In this document: piece after piece, positions 33,550 through 44,287 of the stretch | How the letters are laid out: every line of letters begins with the position of its first letter | Numbering within the stretch: the stretch's first letter is position 1 | NCBI GenBank assembly: GCA_029204225.1 | Contig: CM055094.1 | Coordinates: 65,244,293-65,308,292 of the forward strand | Reading direction: 5' to 3' | Length of the DNA: 64,000 nucleotides | DNA from: Diphasiastrum complanatum | Lineage: Eukaryota; Streptophyta; Lycopodiopsida; Lycopodiales; Lycopodiaceae | Position numbers and translations under genes: made by a program | The notes under the pieces: model-generated | Seen by the model: only the letters and a program-made list of their open reading frames with translations | Told to the model about the DNA's origin: nothing | Database searches by the model: none

Positions 33550-34265
33550 TGTCAACATTTGCTACAAGTTGACAGTATACACTATGTATAGTTGTCACAG
33601 AAGCCATATACTTCCAAGTATGACAGCTTACCTAATGGGTGACAATCATTTATTGTAGTTAATACATGGATGCAATCTATAAATAGATCATCCCAGCACA
33701 GATTACATGAGACACTCCATCCATAAGACGTATTATTTGAGCCTCCCAGTTATGCCGTCATTATGTTTGTAACTGCCATTGTTGTGCTTCAGTGTAATAT
33801 AATAACAATACATTTTTTATCTATGTATAACATAGATGAATGTTTATTGTGATTTGAATGCACTCTATCGCTGTTTGATCGTGCTTGTTTACTCACTCTG
33901 ATCAAAACACGGACGTCTACAACTCCTCATCTTCTGATCAGACGATGGCTATCTTTGACACCTGAAGAACTTGTGATATCATACTGCTCTTTCCATCTAT
34001 TTCAGAACCAAGCTTCTCATTCAATCCATTTTTCGGTAATATCACACACAAACCATTTCTAATCTCTTCGGTAGTTTGTACTCTCGAGTTAATTATTAAG
34101 ATTCTTTTGGACAACTAGAACACTTTAAGTTGTGATTATACTTAGCATAAGCTCTCTATCAGATTGTTTTTGCATCTAGCAGCTAATTGTAACGAGATAG
34201 TTGTTCCGCAATATTCATGTTCTCTTCTCCGTTCGCATTCTTCTACTTAGAATTTGCTTCCGACA
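33550..34265 (+). repeat. Candidate solitary LTR
   Basis: A 716-bp block from TGTCAACATTTGC to TTGCTTCCGACA has TG...CA borders like Copia A's LTR and contains a poly(A)-type stretch near 33790. No primer site or flanking duplication was found, so it may be a solo or truncated LTR. Confidence 0.35.
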
Positions 34266-34279
34266 GGAACACAGATCAT

Positions 34280-35430
34280 GGTACACAGTAACACAAACAG
34301 AAAACACTCTCCACAGCAAGCTCACATGGCAACTATGTTTCTCAAAATGAAAATACACTATACATATAGTTCTTCACTTAGGCCACCCATGCATGGTCCA
34401 GGTTGTCGTTGACGGGACACGTGTCCTGTCGACTCGCCTTGTGGCGAGGCCCACTAATCCTTATCTACTGATAAGACCCACAATACATTAACACAGTGAT
34501 CCTACTTTAATTCTAACTCTCTCCCTTAAAGTAAAGTTTACTTTTTATACAGTCATATACATAGCTTTAAAGTCAACAAACTTTAAGTACATAAAGCTTT
34601 GATCTAAACTTATCAAACTTTTCTCTAACAAGTGGCTTAGTGAAAATATCAGCTAGTTGTTCGTCCGTGCTACAATGAACAACATGAATTTCACGACTCA
34701 AAAGCCTCTCACGTATAAACTGATATTGAATCTCAATGTGTTTGGTTCTCGCATGGACCATTGGACTCTTTGCTAGTTGAATGCCACTTTGACTGTCGCT
34801 ATGTATAGTTGTGGAATTCTCCTGTTTCATGCCAACTTCATCCAAGATTTGCCTCAACCATATAGCTTCTTGTGTTGCACTACACATTGCCTTATACTCT
34901 GCTTCTGTTGTAGATAAAGCAACTATACTTTGTTTTTTACTAGACCAAAAAAAACAACTGCCACAAAGCTAGAATACATACCTTGTGGTGAATCTACGAT
35001 CGTCATAGTCACCTCCCCAATCCGCATCCACATAGCCACATAACTCAGGTAAACCCTCATGCTTTATGTAAACCAAGCCATAATCGGAAGTGACTTTGAC
35101 ATAACACAAAATGCGTTTGGCTACCTTCCAGTGCATTTCTGTAGGTGCTGCCATAAACTGACTTACAATACCAACAGCATGGCATATATATGTTGTAGTC
35201 GTAGTAAGGTAAAACAAGCTCTCTACCAGGTGCCTATATAGCATAGCATCAAATGGCTGTGACTCATCAAGCTTAGAAAACTTTTTACCTGGTTCAATAG
35301 GAGTGGTCACTGGCTTGCAATCCTGCAACCTGAACCTATACAACAACTCTTTGACATACTTCACTTGTGTTAAACCGACTTCGTGTCCTTTTTGCCACAC
35401 CTCCACTCCAAGGCACAAAGAAACATTTTG
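34280..35430 (-). pseudogene. Copia RT/RNase H 3' fragment (first of three of one family)
   Basis: On the minus strand from 35418: LGVEVWQKGHEVGLTQVKYVKELL, PIEPGKKFSKLD, GYVDADWGGDYDDRR, then after a frame break near 34970 SSKKQSIVALSTTEAEYKAM, and from 34887 QEAIWLRQILDEVG, HSDSQSGIQLAKSP, VHARTKHIEIQY and DEQLADIFTKPL. This is the end of Copia RT and all of RNase H with its carboxylates. The sequence beyond, 34300-34520, is its untranslated tail and LTR start and is shared with 51975-52250. RT catalytic core and everything upstream are gone. Confidence 0.88.
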
Positions 35431-36610
35431 TTTCTAATGCCAAAGCTTTGCTAGCTTTCAATTTTGAACCTTTGACAAAAGACGACATGACACGAAATCA
35501 GTCGTGCCCCACGAACAGCCAAGAAGATTAGCCAAGTACCATGGAATACAGATATTTGATCTGATATCATGACATCATCAGAAGTGTTCTAGATTGTGGC
35601 TAATCTGCCACTCTTGTGATTCGCAAATTAGTTGTAGATGTTTAATCTTTCTAATCTGTAAATTACAAGACGTGACACAAAATTGTTCGCGAACTATATA
35701 CCTTCTGGTTGATGCATAATACAGTAAGTCGAATGCTAGTAAGCAAGACAAGAAGTCAGAAGACAAACTATACTGAATACAAGTCCGCCTGCGTGCGAGA
35801 CAATTCTGCATAGGATACGTAGATCCACAAGTCTGCTAGTAAGCGAGACACAAATTCGTGAGAGAACTATATTTCTCTCACGCCAACGCACTGCCGGATC
35901 TGTCATGCAGTGCTGCTAGAATTCAAGAAGATCAATAAGTAAAAATGTAGTTGTTGTGCACATTATTAATCTCTATTATTGTATGATCTTGAATGTAAAT
36001 TCATCTGCTGCTATTCGTGTGTCTTGTTCATTCAATTCCACACATTGGTTTGATCTTTGATGAATGTTATATTAATTTGTTAATGTGGATCAGCAGTGTC
36101 TGACTACTCTTTGAAGGATTGTAGGAGTGATATAGCCGGTAGCAATCACATCTGAATTCCTGACGAACTGATTTCGTTCGTGAATCCTTTCGCTTTGTGC
36201 TTCGCTTCACGATCACTTGCTATAAGGATCAATCAATTTCAGAGACTCACTTAGGTTTCGTTTTGTTTCATCTCGTCTTGTCTTATTACAAAGCTTGATT
36301 GATCTTGTCGCGAATTCTTTCGCTTCGCTTCATTTCGTTTCGTTTCGCGATCTGTGTGCTTCCAGCATGAATCAATGTCAAATCTCGTTTAAGTTTCGCT
36401 TCACTTCGCTTCGTTTAGAATTCGCCTCATTTCATTTGGTTGTGTTACAGAGCCTGCTTGATCCAACTCGAACAGAAATAATTTGAGTGTCACAAAAAGT
36501 TTTGCAAATCATTCGTGATTTAATTCTATTAGTTTGTCACCAAAGGTTTGGCTAGAATTTGCATTTTTCTGAGTGCATTTCATTCATTTAGCATCAGTGG
36601 TATCAAAGCC
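35431..36610 (+). mobile_element. LTR-like region and primer site of a Copia remnant
   Basis: A near-match primer site (TGGTATCAAAGCC, 36598-36610) precedes the gag at 36712. The 36130-36470 stretch is rich in TTCGCTTCGTTTCG-type words, as in Copia A's LTR family. The LTR start was not located. No gene is present. Confidence 0.5.
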
Positions 36611-36711
36611 TACCTTGTCATAGTCTGACATAGCCAAAAAGCTATCAAATCAAAGGGTCTAAAGCATTCAAATAATCAACCATCAACAAGTGAACACGAA
36701 TTCAAGAGGAA

Positions 36712-37299
36712 ATGGCTTCAATCAGCAGCATACAATCCAAGATCTGTACAGTTCCGGATTCGTCAAGATCTAACTTTCTAGCATGGAAAGTGAAGACCTC
36801 GCTGATACTAAAGGGTGAAGGTTTATTCCCCTGGGTGGATGGAACAGAGGAGATGCCTACAACATCAGGCAAAGGGCTACGTGGATGGAGGGATAAAAAT
36901 GACAAGGTAGTAGCCTTGCTATTATCATCCATCGAGGATAGTGTCACACTTGACCTGGCTACACTCTCCAAAGCCAACGAGATGTGGGATACACTGTTCA
37001 TGAGATTTCAAATGAAATCACACAGTCAAATAATGATGCTAGAAGATCAGCTGTCAAACCTATAGTGGGACGACAAAGACCTTACTTCTTTTGTAAGGAA
37101 GATGAAGGATCTATTCCTGTCACTATACAACTCTGGAGTAGAAAATGCAGTGTCAGCAGAGAAGCAACTCACTTATCTGCTGAGAGCCTTATCTAGATCT
37201 TTCCAGACAACCAGAACCATGCTCGCGAAAGATCCTACAATGACCCTCGAAAAGGCAATTGTCAAAATTCGAGAGGAAGTCAAGGCGAGAGAAGCCTAA
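36712..37299 (+). pseudogene. Copia gag with one in-frame stop, truncated
   Basis: Frame from ATG 36712 (MASISSIQSKICTVPDSSRS): FLAWKVKTSLILKGEGLFPWV, LLSSIEDSVTLDL, EMWDTLFMRF, then TAG at 37063 and on in the same frame through DDKDLTSFVRKMKDLFLSLY to a stop at 37297. This is the N-terminal UBN2/DUF4219-type part of Copia gag; no zinc knuckle is reached. It ends three bases before an unrelated LTR at 37303, whose insertion or a deletion cut it. Confidence 0.8.
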
Positions 37300-37302
37300 G
37301 AG

Positions 37303-38094
37303 TGTTGGAAGTATTTCTAGTGAGTGCGGTGGCTAGATCTACTTACGGGTGTAGTATAGGGATGTAGAGATTCATCCACTTTTTAAGTTTCTACAATAAG
37401 CTTCAACATAAATATGGACAGGAATGAGAGCACTAAGGCTTACCCAACTAGTGCCCGAAACAGAAATAAACTAATTAGTAACAACAATAAAAATCCTTGT
37501 TAAGGCTTATCCAACTAGCAAGGTGACTAGACTAATCTTAGATTAACACCCGAAGGGTAATAAAATGAGACTGCGGCTAATACTAAACAAATAAGCAATA
37601 ATGAACATGCCACCATAAAACCGATGAAAAGGAGGCAAGAGGAGGCCTGAGCACCTTCCCTCAAGCTATGCACCTTTCCAAGGGGAACACAGATGAAATA
37701 GAATGATAATTCTCCAAAATAGAGAGCAAGATAGCTTAATCTCAAAAGTGTTATTTACAATGCAAATACCTCGCCTTTTATGGCAAGGAGGGTCTTCCAT
37801 AAGTGTCTACTGTTTCTAGCCTTTCTAGAACTTCTAACTTAGGATTTAGAACTTCAATTTTCTTAACTTAGGACAACTTAAGATAAGATATTTCTAATCT
37901 TAAGTTTCCTAAGTCTAAGTTCTAAATCTAAGTTTAAGCTATTTTATTATTATTTAAGCTTCTACTCATGGACTTACAAAACACATGCCATGGCTTGAAG
38001 TTTATTGACAGATACTCATACGTGGTCTTACAAAACACATGCCATGGAGTTTTATTATTTTTTTATTTTCTCTGTGTTAGCACAGTTGCTAACA
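37303..38094 (-). repeat. 3' LTR of a minus-strand Gypsy-like element
   Basis: 792 bp, reading on the minus strand TGTTAGCAACTG to TTCCAACA, directly after the polypurine tract TAAGGAGGGGGATAA (38095-38109). The ~40 bp up to the tract resemble 2353-2400. A near-duplicate TTACAAAACACATGCCATGG occurs at 37975 and 38030. Confidence 0.65.
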
Positions 38095-38106
38095 TTATCC
38101 CCCTCC

Positions 38107-38394
38107 TTATTGGAGTGGTGGTCCCACACCAATCGATGCCTTTTTGTCCTGGATTTTTTGTGCTTTTTGGAGGCGATATTGTTGTTGTCGGGAGTGGTAG
38201 ATGGTCGTCCCGATGCCCTCCATCATTTGCCACCGTAATTTGTTCAGGAAGGGCATGGGTTTGTAATAATGGAGCATACCCTGGAGAAAGTTATGGGTTT
38301 TCCATAGCTCCACCATATCAACGTGCAAGGCGGAAGTAAGTGCAGCGCAATAATAGAGCCTTGCAACGTTGATATGGTCGTCTTGCGTGCGCAA
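38107..38394 (-). CDS. Hypothetical ORF just before a Gypsy-like polypurine tract
   Basis: 95 residues on the minus strand (MRTQDDHINVARLYYC; LWKTHNFLQGMLHYYKPMPF; QQQYRLQKAQKIQDKK). It ends at the polypurine tract of the LTR at 37303-38094. I do not recognise it. Its place suggests an extra 3' frame of that Gypsy-like element, as at 2353-3194, though the two sequences are not clearly alike. It may be a remnant, as sequence beyond 38430 belongs to another element on the plus strand. Confidence 0.35.
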   Translation of the reverse strand: MRTQDDHINVARLYYCAALTSALHVDMVELWKTHNFLQGMLHYYKPMPFLNKLRWQMMEGIGTTIYHSRQQQYRLQKAQKIQDKKASIGVGPPLQ

Positions 38395-38432
38395 GGGTTT
38401 ATTGATGTCAAGGGCAAAGGCTCACACTTTTA

Positions 38433-39028
38433 TTGTCAAGCCGTGTTAGTTTACCACTCGGGGAACTACTGCGGATTGCACCACAAGTGAAAAGCCTTCT
38501 AGCTGAATGGGCCAAAGCGGATGAGGAGCCAGTAGCGCATGAGCCCATATATAGTACGGGCTATGAAGAAACAAGTAACGTCCTCCACATCGGAGTAGCA
38601 TGGGAAAGTGAGGAACACAACATCACTTTACCAATCAAACAAAGAGATACGAGGACGAGGCAGCAGCGGTAGATGGAGGATCGGGTGTCAATTTGATCTC
38701 CACTACTTTGTATGAAAAATGGGGTTTGCAAGGGTTGAAGCCAGCAAGATTCGCCATTAAGCTAGCAGATCAATCTTGTGTGAAACCAAAAGGTGTAGTT
38801 GTCGATATCTCTGTAAAGATAGCAGGCAAGCAGTTTGTGATTACTTTTGTAGTTATGGATATACCTGAATCTCCATCTGCATACTACGTTTTACTGGGAA
38901 GACCATGGTTGAGGACTGCACAAGTAGTACACAACTGGGGTACTGGAAAACTCACCTTCGAGAACAGAGAAAGGGCTGTAAAGGTTGATCCAACCACATG
39001 GGTGGTGAGACATCTACGTATGAAGTGA
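38433..39028 (+). pseudogene. Ty3/Gypsy-type aspartic protease fragment
   Basis: The first part (38433-38670) has PLGELLRIAPQVKSLLAEW, a pattern seen ahead of the protease in Gypsy gag-pol. After a frame change near 38650 comes the active site VDGGSGVNLISTTLYEKWG, then FVVMDIPESPSAYYVLLGRP, the flap-to-ILGR region of a retroviral-type aspartic protease, to a stop at 39026. RT and later domains are missing. Assigned to Gypsy rather than Copia because of the D-G-G-S-G site and LLGRPWL ending. Confidence 0.75.
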
Positions 39029-39194
39029 TAATGATAAAAGACTGCTGCACTACTTTAAAGTAAACATTGGAATCTGAAGAGCTAGGTGTGTAGCCGTAAT
39101 CAATAAGGAAAGTATTGATCCTTTGAAATCATGCTCAAATAGATTGTGTCAAGCCATAAAGTGTCCAGATTTTCACACTTTTGAATTCCCTTGA

Positions 39195-39632
39195 GGACCG
39201 AATGTTGTTACAAGAACACTGCAAAAGATTGAGGCAACAACATGTTTCAAATTCATTGATCCCTCTGTTGCAAAGTGGAAGAACAAGGACGGGTATCGGT
39301 TCGAGGCAATCAATGATCCAGCTCTGGCTACTGCTTGTGCCTACTTAATCAAGTACACACAACGTAATAGAACCAATATCATTTGGATACCAATGTCCTT
39401 GTTCCACATGATGGCAGATTTACGACTGCATGGCCAGAATCTCTATGATTGGGCCCAAGCCACACAACAAGCCTCGGTGACAACTCCCCCCATCATACTC
39501 ACAACGCCAACATCGCCAACTTCACCAAAGGCACAAATTTTGGGAGGGGAGGGGAGGGAGATAGGAATATCATTAGTGATGACGAAAATGACAAAGCAAA
39601 TCAGTTGGGAGGAATTCAGAACCACCAGCTAG
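39195..39632 (+). pseudogene. Open frame of unknown type after the Gypsy protease
   Basis: 146 codons without a stop, entering after a TGA at 39192: GPNVVTRTLQKIEATTCFKF, then WIPMSLFHMMADLRLHGQNL and a Pro/Thr-rich end (TTPTSPTSPK). No upstream ATG is needed if the TGA is a decayed sense codon; the reading before it (DFHTFEFP) seems continuous. It may be a remnant of the same element's polyprotein. Function unknown. Confidence 0.4.
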
Positions 39633-41024
39633 TTCACCACCACCACCCTAACCATTGTCCCATCCATCATTCATTTCTAACTCTGAAGAGCTCTCAGAAG
39701 CAGCTAAACGTTCAATGATAAGCCTATCCGAAACTAGCTACCATATGTACTAGTTGGTAAGGCAACAGAAGGAGTTGGAGAATAAGGTCATCCAATATGG
39801 AAATCCCAACATAGCCCTCTAGTCAGAAGACGACCACCAAATGATGGCTCGACTCTATTATAGAGTGGCCTTCATGTCCTCTTGATATGTCATGATGATA
39901 GAAAACTGACAGGAGTTCGGTTTTATTGAAAAAGTGTGAGATTAGTTGGGGCCACTACCCTTCGGAAGCAAACTACACTTCCAAGTATTTGAAGCCCTAG
40001 GAAGAAAGATGAGCGAGGGAAAACAGACCGCAAGGCAACAAGGCGAGTAGGACTCGCGGAAGGTTCTCAAGTGGGCTGGAATGTAAAGGCCATTGAGAAA
40101 TCTCAAATTTTGCGAAAAAATTTTGTGACGAAATAAGCACTTTGTTTTACAAAAGCGACAGAAGATTCACGCTTTTCCAAGCGCCAGCAAAAACGACGTC
40201 ATTCCATATGTGTTGCAGTGTGTCCTGCAACAGATTAGGGGAGGATCTTCATCCAAATTTATCTAGTTGTGCGGATTTTCCCGTGTTTTACATAGTCTGC
40301 AAAATTACAAGTGTTTTTACACAGTCTGCAGAAATACACGGAAACAATGTCATTTTTTTCTCATTTTTCGCTTGTCAGGAATTTCGAATAAAAATGTAGT
40401 GTCACATTTTTTGCATTTTCAAAGTGTCCTAAAATTAAGGAAATGACTTTACTTAAGACCTTCGCATTTTTCACCCTTCAAGATTTTCTCTCATTTCGAC
40501 ATTTTCGCTTTTTTCTGATGGCAATCTACGTTCATTTCTGTAGAGTGACAGTTTCGCTCATTTATACAGACAAACTGTTTATGGCGATTGACGTCGCTTA
40601 TCAGCAATTAATTTCTAAGAAGGAACTGGATGAATGCCAGCGGACTCTAGCCAACTGGCAATTGCATTTGACGACCTAATTACTTAGTATAAATTAGTTG
40701 TTCATACATCTCATTATCATGTTGTGAATTTGTAGGGTCAAAGATCTCGCGTAGTATAGCCCTCCCACCTATCAACAAGGGTTAGATCACTGGATAGGTA
40801 CCTAGCTATGCATAGATGCTATTTTTAGTTAGTTTCCTACTTTCTCCCTTAACTCTATTCACCACTAACACTACCCTCCTTTAACTCTACTCCTCTACAC
40901 TAACATTCATCATGCTTTTGGGAGAAGGGAAAGGATAGACAAGAAGAGGAAGAGAGAAGAGAAGAGAGAAAGAGAGAGAGAGAGAGATGAGATGGAGGTT
41001 AGCTCAAATTCTCAATGTCATTGC
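39633..41024. other. Non-coding repeat debris
   Basis: No supported gene. 40280-40340 shares GTCTGCA-AAAT words with 32825-32870. A purine-rich stretch (40921-40989) includes (GA)9 at 40970-40987. Confidence 0.5.
40970..40987 (+). repeat. (GA)n microsatellite
   Basis: Uninterrupted GA dinucleotides in a longer purine-rich stretch, just downstream of the 264-codon ORF. Confidence 0.9.
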
Positions 41025-41819
41025 TTATGGAGAAACTTTAACTAAGGAGGTAGATGCTTGGGATGGTGGATAAAGGTTAGTGTGTGGCACTTGGGTGGAC
41101 AAAAGGGATGAGCATTGGAAACCGCGCACTTTTGCCTCGAGAAGTGCGCAGACAAAGTTACACAACAGGGGGCCTGCTGCGATATGCTCACGGTTGTTGG
41201 GTTTGATGGAGTTGGTTAGTTCACGAATAAGGAAGCTATGCCAGTCGTATGGCACAACTGAGGGTCCAGGGAATTCTAGAAAGGATTTCACTATCTGACT
41301 CAACAGCTTAGACTGGATTCTATCCTTGCGAAATGTTGAAATGACCAGAAAGTTATTCAACAGATGCGCCGCTACCTGAATGATGGATTCCGTGATAGCA
41401 TCTATCAGGTAACCATTGTTAGTCTGGATTGGGATTTTTGGTGCGGTTTGGGTGACGAACGGTTTGACCAGAGTTTTGGCGTGGCGATGGGAGATGGGTT
41501 GACAATCACCGGACATAATGCCAATGGTGACCATCGAGTCTGCGTTAATCCTGACCTTGTATGTGGTACCTTGGTATAGGAAGTGAAAGCGAGTTTTTTC
41601 CTCATCCCAGGTGGCGTAAGCGTGAAGGGCGAGGCCCATGTTAATCTCATAATGGAAAAGCGCCGAGTAAAAATCCATTGCCTCTAGAAGTGGGCCGGCT
41701 GTCTGTAGCCATGGTTGGATCAGAGCGTCAGAGGGTAAGGGCCAAATCTGTGTGGCCTCGGAGATTTCACGCTGGGTCACCTGCTTGGTGTCAGAGTTTT
41801 CAGAGGATGAGGAGGCCAT
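41025..41819 (-). CDS. Unknown 264-residue ORF, candidate antisense ORF of a Gypsy-like element
   Basis: Intact frame from ATG 41819 (MASSSSENSDTKQVTQREIS) to a stop at 41025. Visible parts: AMDFYSALFHYEINMGLALH, HFLYQGTTYKVRINADSMVT, DAITESIIQVAAHLLNN, YDWHSFLIRELTNSI and GPLLCNFVCALLEAK. No signal peptide, membrane segment or known catalytic motif is seen. Upstream of it lies repeat R (42054-42600), whose other copy at the left end leads, once the local inversion is undone, into a Gypsy-like 3' end of opposite polarity. Some plant Gypsy elements, such as Grande, carry an antisense ORF between pol and the 3' LTR; this ORF has the right place and direction. I cannot assign a protein family. 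It could also be a host gene. Confidence 0.55.
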   Translation of the reverse strand: MASSSSENSDTKQVTQREISEATQIWPLPSDALIQPWLQTAGPLLEAMDFYSALFHYEINMGLALHAYATWDEEKTRFHFLYQGTTYKVRINADSMVTIGIMSGDCQPISHRHAKTLVKPFVTQTAPKIPIQTNNGYLIDAITESIIQVAAHLLNNFLVISTFRKDRIQSKLLSQIVKSFLEFPGPSVVPYDWHSFLIRELTNSIKPNNREHIAAGPLLCNFVCALLEAKVRGFQCSSLLSTQVPHTNLYPPSQASTSLVKVSP

Positions 41820-42053
41820 GTTAGCAGTGATGATTAAAGGTCGAAAAAATATGAAAAATGGTGAAAAAGATAAAAATGTGTGAAAACGACAAAAATTGTG
41901 AATTACAAGTGTTGGACGACAAGTATTGTAGTCCAGAGCACAAATCGGTGTTCAGTATGAGCAGATGATAGCTGGTAGAAAGTTTGGTCACAAACGGAGA
42001 ACTTGGTAATCTCAGTGTAAATTTCAACAGAGCTTCGCTAGCAAAGGTGACAA

Positions 42054-42600
42054 ATGACTCGAATTCAGCCCTTATATATCGGAATTTAGAGTGTGTATTA
42101 GGTGAGATCCACTTTCCCTTGCCCAGTTCCACCCAAATTTTGGCAGGCACCTTCTTCATAGAATTCTAAGACCTCAGGGAAGTCTGCGAGAGTTCAGAAG
42201 GTGATTTGACTGCTATGCGAAGGTTCTGCGAGGATTTAGGTTGTCTGCGAGGGTTCAACTCTCGCAAGAAGTGATCTCTCGCACAACTTGTTTATGTGAT
42301 TGAAGTTTCAAAATCAGACCATGTAGACAGGCTCATTTCACTGCTCTGATTCTATGTAGACACCTTGCGAGGGTTGGTAAGATGATCTTGATTCTTTGCG
42401 AGAGTTCCAAAAATTCAGCTTATGGGAACTCTCGCACACACTAAAAAATGGTGATTCCTCCATCAGGAACTCTCGCAGAGATTTTCATGGATGCATCTGG
42501 GTCAAATATGGTGATTGTCCAAGTTTCAAGAGCTATCTCCTAGGGGATCTCAAAAAATCATGAAAAAAGTGCTCTTTCAGAGTGTTTTTTGACGAGATTT
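42054..42600 (+). repeat. Repeat R, right copy
   Basis: Matches 1-517 and continues into GAGTGTTTTTTGACGAGAT (42580-42598), which matches the reverse complement of 3163-3184. It thus shows the uninterrupted form of R across the breakpoint in the left copy. It ends at about 42600 against a Copia fragment. Confidence 0.88.
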
Positions 42601-43060
42601 TTAGGATTGCAAGCCAGTGAACACTCCCATTGAGCCAGGTAAAAGGCTTTCTAAGCTTGGTGGATCACAACCATTTGATGCTATGTTGTATATGCAATTA
42701 GTAGGGAGCTTGATTTACCTTACCACGACTGGGCCACATTGGAAGACAACCAAACACATTTTGCGATATATCAAAGGCACTTCTGATTATGGCTTGGTGT
42801 ACATGAAGCATAAAGGTTTATTTGAGTTATGTGGCTATATGGATGCGGATTGGGGAGGTGATTGTGATGATCGTAGACCTACCATAGGGCATGTATTCCA
42901 GTTTTGTGCCAATTGTTTTTCCTAGTCTAGTAAGAAGCAAAGTATAGTTGCTTTATCCACAACAAAAGCAAATTATAAGGCAATATGTAACGTAGCACAG
43001 GAAGCCATTTAGATATAAACACCCTAGTGCATTTATTCATAGGAAAAAGTAGTAGGTACA
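42601..43060 (+). pseudogene. Copia RT/RNase H fragment (second of three), target of Copia C
   Basis: Frame from 42617: TPIEPGKRLSKLGGSQPFDA, LVGSLIYLTTTGPHWKTTKH (lacking ~22 residues present in the 35-kb copy), GYMDADWGGDCDDRR; then after a TAG, SSKKQSIVALSTTKANYKAI. It ends at 43060, where Copia C is inserted; sequence after 47306 continues the flank. No complete domain remains. Confidence 0.85.
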
Positions 43061-43685
43061 TGTGAAAGATTCAACTAGTTTCATCACATTTTGCAATATT
43101 TTCATATTTGGCATATTGAGGCCAAAACTTGTTTTAGACTTAGAGGTTGACTTTTCAAAGTTCATTAGTCTGAATTTCATTTGAATAAACACTTTTTGAA
43201 AGTGTGGGAAAGTTAGAATGCGAGTTTGAGTAGATTCAATTTGAATAGTTGGGTACATTGAATCTAGCCCCAAAATTAGTAGGGTTAGCATTTTGGTGGG
43301 AAAGCCAAGTGGCCAAATAGGGTTTGGACCTTCTATAAAAGGATGTAGCTCATGGAGATAGTGATCTTCTCTCTTCTCTCTCTCATTTCATTATTATACA
43401 TGGTTATCTTTGGGTTCTACTACTCATTGGTGATATCTTGCAATCTTGTGTATAGAATGCTCATTCGGTTCCACACGTGTGAAATATACTAGGGTACTGT
43501 AATTGTACGGACAACAACCATATTTTATGTTTTGGTTCATGTTTGATCAGTATATCTTAGAGTTTGCATCTCATTTTGTATGTAGATGCTGATTTTTCTA
43601 CATTGGTAGGATTGTTGGTTTGCTCCTTATTGTAACCAAAGATCGGGACATGGATTGGATCTTGAATGATCTGAAATCCTTCACA
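43061..43685 (+). repeat. 5' LTR of Copia C
   Basis: 625 bp, TGTGAAAGATTC to ATCCTTCACA. Contains TATAAAAGG (43334-43342), a likely TATA box, and CACACGTGTG at 43472-43481. Confidence 0.95.
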
Positions 43686-44287
43686 TGGTATGAGAGCTTG
43701 TGTTTCAGGTTATGAAGGAGGAAATCAGATCTATCAATGATCTGGTGAAGATATCAAGTCTAGAGCATGCTAGAGAGGATTCTACACCAAAATCGGATTT
43801 TTTGTTTTTGTAGATTGGATCTTTTGTAGATCAAAACACTAAATAGGTCAATATACTTGTTCAATTCCAATTTTTGAGTTCACATACTGGATTTGGCCGA
43901 TTTTTGGATCATTGGATCAGCCTAAGTGGTGGCTTCTAGACTGCATATCAAATTTTCAGCATTTGTATGTAGATTTGGAATAGTCAATTTTTTTGTGATT
44001 TTGTCAAAACCCTAATTTTGATTGGATCTCTAGATAGTGAGGTTGTTGGACTTCATTTGAGTGTGTTTCAATCTTAGGAAGTGGCAAAAGTCATTAGATT
44101 GAGGATAGATCATAGGTTGATCAAGATTCCATGCTTCTATGTGTTGATTTGCTTGGATAAGTGCTAGAAGAGAATTTGTGAGATAGTTTCAAATCTTGGT
44201 GATTTCTTTTGAAAGCATTTGTTGTTGTTCAAAGGAGTGCTTTGTGCATTGAAAGCAAGTTGAAAGAGAAGATCATGTCATTGCTAC

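Noticed and set aside
37968-38339. 123-residue plus-strand ORF
   Set aside because: It crosses the LTR boundary and polypurine tract at 38094, so it joins unrelated parts.
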